This document shows positions 6,147 through 7,306 of a stretch of DNA of 7,306 nt, piece by piece. Location: positions 1 to 7,306 of the forward strand of contig VBGV01000091.1 of NCBI GenBank assembly GCA_005880755.1. The letters are read 5' to 3'. This DNA comes from Chloroflexota bacterium. GTDB taxonomy: Bacteria > Chloroflexota > Dormibacteria > Dormibacterales > Dormibacteraceae. The notes under the pieces are model-generated. The model was given only the letters and a program-made list of their open reading frames with translations, was not told the origin of the DNA and did no database searches. How positions within the stretch are numbered: the first letter of the stretch is position 1; the number at the start of each line of letters is the position of its first letter. Both the position numbers and the translations under genes were made by a program.

Positions 6147-7181
6147 ATGGCGATCATCCGGAGGCGCGGCGGTTCGGTCTCGACGACCTCGATCTCATTC
6201 CCGGCGATGACGCTCTCGTACATCGCTCTTTTTGCCTGGACCTTTGTGGTCCTGTTCCCTCTCTACTGGCTGGCCGTGACCGCGCTCAAGACGCCGCTGG
6301 AGGTGAACGCCGGGCCGTTCTACATCCCGTGGCGCGACTTTCAGCCGACTCTCGATTCGTGGCACTACATCTTCTTCGACCTTCGCGAGGACACCTTCCG
6401 TCCATACACGAACACAGTGGTGGTCGGGCTCACGAGCACCGCGATCACTGTTCTGCTCGGTTCGATGGCCGCGTACGGCCTGGTTCGGATGCGCTACCGC
6501 GTCGGTTACGGCGCGATCGCCTCTTTCGTGGTCGCATTGGCAATCGCGGTCGCCGTGGTCGTTGCGGGCGGGCCGTGGCCGCTTGGCCTGGTGGCTGGGA
6601 TCGGCGTCTTCGTCCTGCTTCTGCAGACCGTCGCTCGCCGCTGGAAACGAGGCGTCGGCAACGACGACATCGCGTTCTGGATGATCTCCCAGCGCATGCT
6701 GCCGCCGGTCGCGACCGTCATCCCCATCTACATCTTCTTCCAGCAGCTTCAGCTGCTGGACACATGGGCAGCACTGATCATCAGCTATACAGCAGCGCAC
6801 CTGCCAATCGTGGTCTGGCTGATGCGCGACTACTTCCAGAGTGTGCCTGTCGAGCTCGAGGAAAGCGCGGCCATCGACGGCGCCTCGCCCTATCGAATCT
6901 TCCGCTCGATCGTGCTCCCCCTCGCGGTGCCTGGCCTGGTCGCGACGTTCCTTTTCGTCCTCGTCTTCGCCTGGAATGAATACCTCATCGCGCTCTTCCT
7001 GACCAGCGCCAACGCCCAGACGCTGCCGATGACGGTCGCGGCACAGAACGCCACGCGCGGACCTCAGTGGTGGTACATGTCGGTGCTCATCCTGATCATG
7101 ATCGGACCCGTGATCGCAATGGCGATCGCGCTCGAGCGTTACATCGCCCGCGGCCTGCTGGTCGGCGCGGTCAAGGGTTAG
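6147..7181 (+). CDS. ABC sugar transporter permease, MalG/UgpE type with internal membrane hairpin (second pair)
   Basis: This 344-aa permease exceeds the usual 270-300 aa of MalG-like subunits. The first membrane segment is at about 22-44, followed by the conserved LKTPLEV near 47-53. AAYGLVRMRYR at 108-118 is family-typical. About 50 additional residues (120-170) follow, containing two hydrophobic segments (about 124-140 and 145-162). The canonical NDDIAFW (172-178) and SQRMLPP (181-187) then resume. The ATPase-contact loop reads ESAAIDG at 239-245, with Pro258 closing it, so the second position is Ser instead of Ala. The ATG at 6147 comes 4 nt after the preceding stop, implying coupled translation with its MalF-like partner. 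The dehydratase gene starts 2 nt after this gene ends, which places the importer and catabolism in one operon. Confidence 0.93.
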   Translation: MAIIRRRGGSVSTTSISFPAMTLSYIALFAWTFVVLFPLYWLAVTALKTPLEVNAGPFYIPWRDFQPTLDSWHYIFFDLREDTFRPYTNTVVVGLTSTAITVLLGSMAAYGLVRMRYRVGYGAIASFVVALAIAVAVVVAGGPWPLGLVAGIGVFVLLLQTVARRWKRGVGNDDIAFWMISQRMLPPVATVIPIYIFFQQLQLLDTWAALIISYTAAHLPIVVWLMRDYFQSVPVELEESAAIDGASPYRIFRSIVLPLAVPGLVATFLFVLVFAWNEYLIALFLTSANAQTLPMTVAAQNATRGPQWWYMSVLILIMIGPVIAMAIALERYIARGLLVGAVKG

Positions 7182-7183
7182 GC

Positions 7184-7306
7184 ATGCGCCGCATCATCAG
7201 CGCCACCGCTCACGACGTGCGCTTCCCCACCTCGCGAACCCTGGCCGGTTCCGACGCGATGCACACGACGCCCGACTATTCCGCCGCGTACGTCGTCCTG
7301 CGGACG
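7184..7306 (+). CDS. L-fuconate dehydratase (enolase superfamily), N-terminal 41 residues, cut by window edge
   Basis: An open frame starts at the ATG at 7184, with AAGGG at 7173-7177 giving a well-spaced ribosome-binding site, and continues to the right edge. The 41 visible residues include HDVRFPTSRTLAGSDAM at 10-26 and PDYSAAYVVL at 30-39. These are hallmarks of the N-terminal capping region of L-fuconate dehydratases, including the human homologue ENOSF1. The full enzymes are about 430-445 aa. The family dehydrates L-fuconate to 2-keto-3-deoxy-L-fuconate in the non-phosphorylating L-fucose pathway. The catalytic lysines and metal ligands lie beyond the window and cannot be checked. The 2-nt gap from the permease gene indicates cotranscription. 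This is the strongest clue to the substrate of the whole locus. Confidence 0.88.
   Translation, partial: MRRIISATAHDVRFPTSRTLAGSDAMHTTPDYSAAYVVLRT

Noticed and set aside
1..7306. Mobile element, CRISPR array, tRNA or defence system
   Set aside because: No regularly spaced repeats, transposase motifs, terminal inverted repeats, tRNA-like cloverleaf or nuclease domains were seen. Every gene fits sugar uptake, catabolism or its regulation.

Overview
This window is a chromosomal carbohydrate uptake and catabolism locus from a high-GC bacterium. Strong G/C preference at third codon positions, GTG and TTG starts and an apparently leaderless gene suggest Actinomycetota or another high-GC Terrabacteria lineage such as Chloroflexota. 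The sequence alone does not fix the phylum. I see no mobile element, CRISPR array, tRNA or rRNA.

Layout: (1) 1-752, minus strand, a GntR/FadR-type regulator with an FCD ligand domain, cut by the left window edge. (2) 753-822, a divergent control region with a sigma70-like promoter and a TTTG/CAAA inverted repeat. (3) 823-3284, plus strand, a short-chain dehydrogenase followed by a tightly packed pair of ABC sugar permeases, both starting with TTG. (4) 3285-3427, a second promoter region carrying a closely similar repeat and TTGACAAA element. (5) 3428-7181, a lipoprotein sugar-binding protein, a strong hairpin, and a second, larger pair of ABC sugar permeases. (6) 7184-7306, the first 41 codons of an enolase-superfamily L-fuconate dehydratase, cut by the right edge.

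Working model: the lipoprotein captures a sugar, probably L-fucose, an L-fucoside or a related 6-deoxy or galacto-configured sugar, and one or both permease pairs import it. No ABC ATPase is encoded here, so it must lie outside or be shared. The sugar would be oxidised without phosphorylation. L-fuconate dehydratase makes 2-keto-3-deoxy-L-fuconate, and the dehydrogenase is a good candidate for the next step, because it keeps three arginines that align with those proposed to bind the substrate carboxylate in its relative human BDH2/DHRS6. The FadR-type regulator probably senses an acidic pathway intermediate and may control both promoters through the shared element. The fucose assignment rests mainly on the dehydratase N-terminus and is an inference for the transporters.

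The least ordinary points are two permease pairs served by one visible binding protein, matched extra transmembrane hairpins in both members of the second pair, and the element shared by the two promoters.
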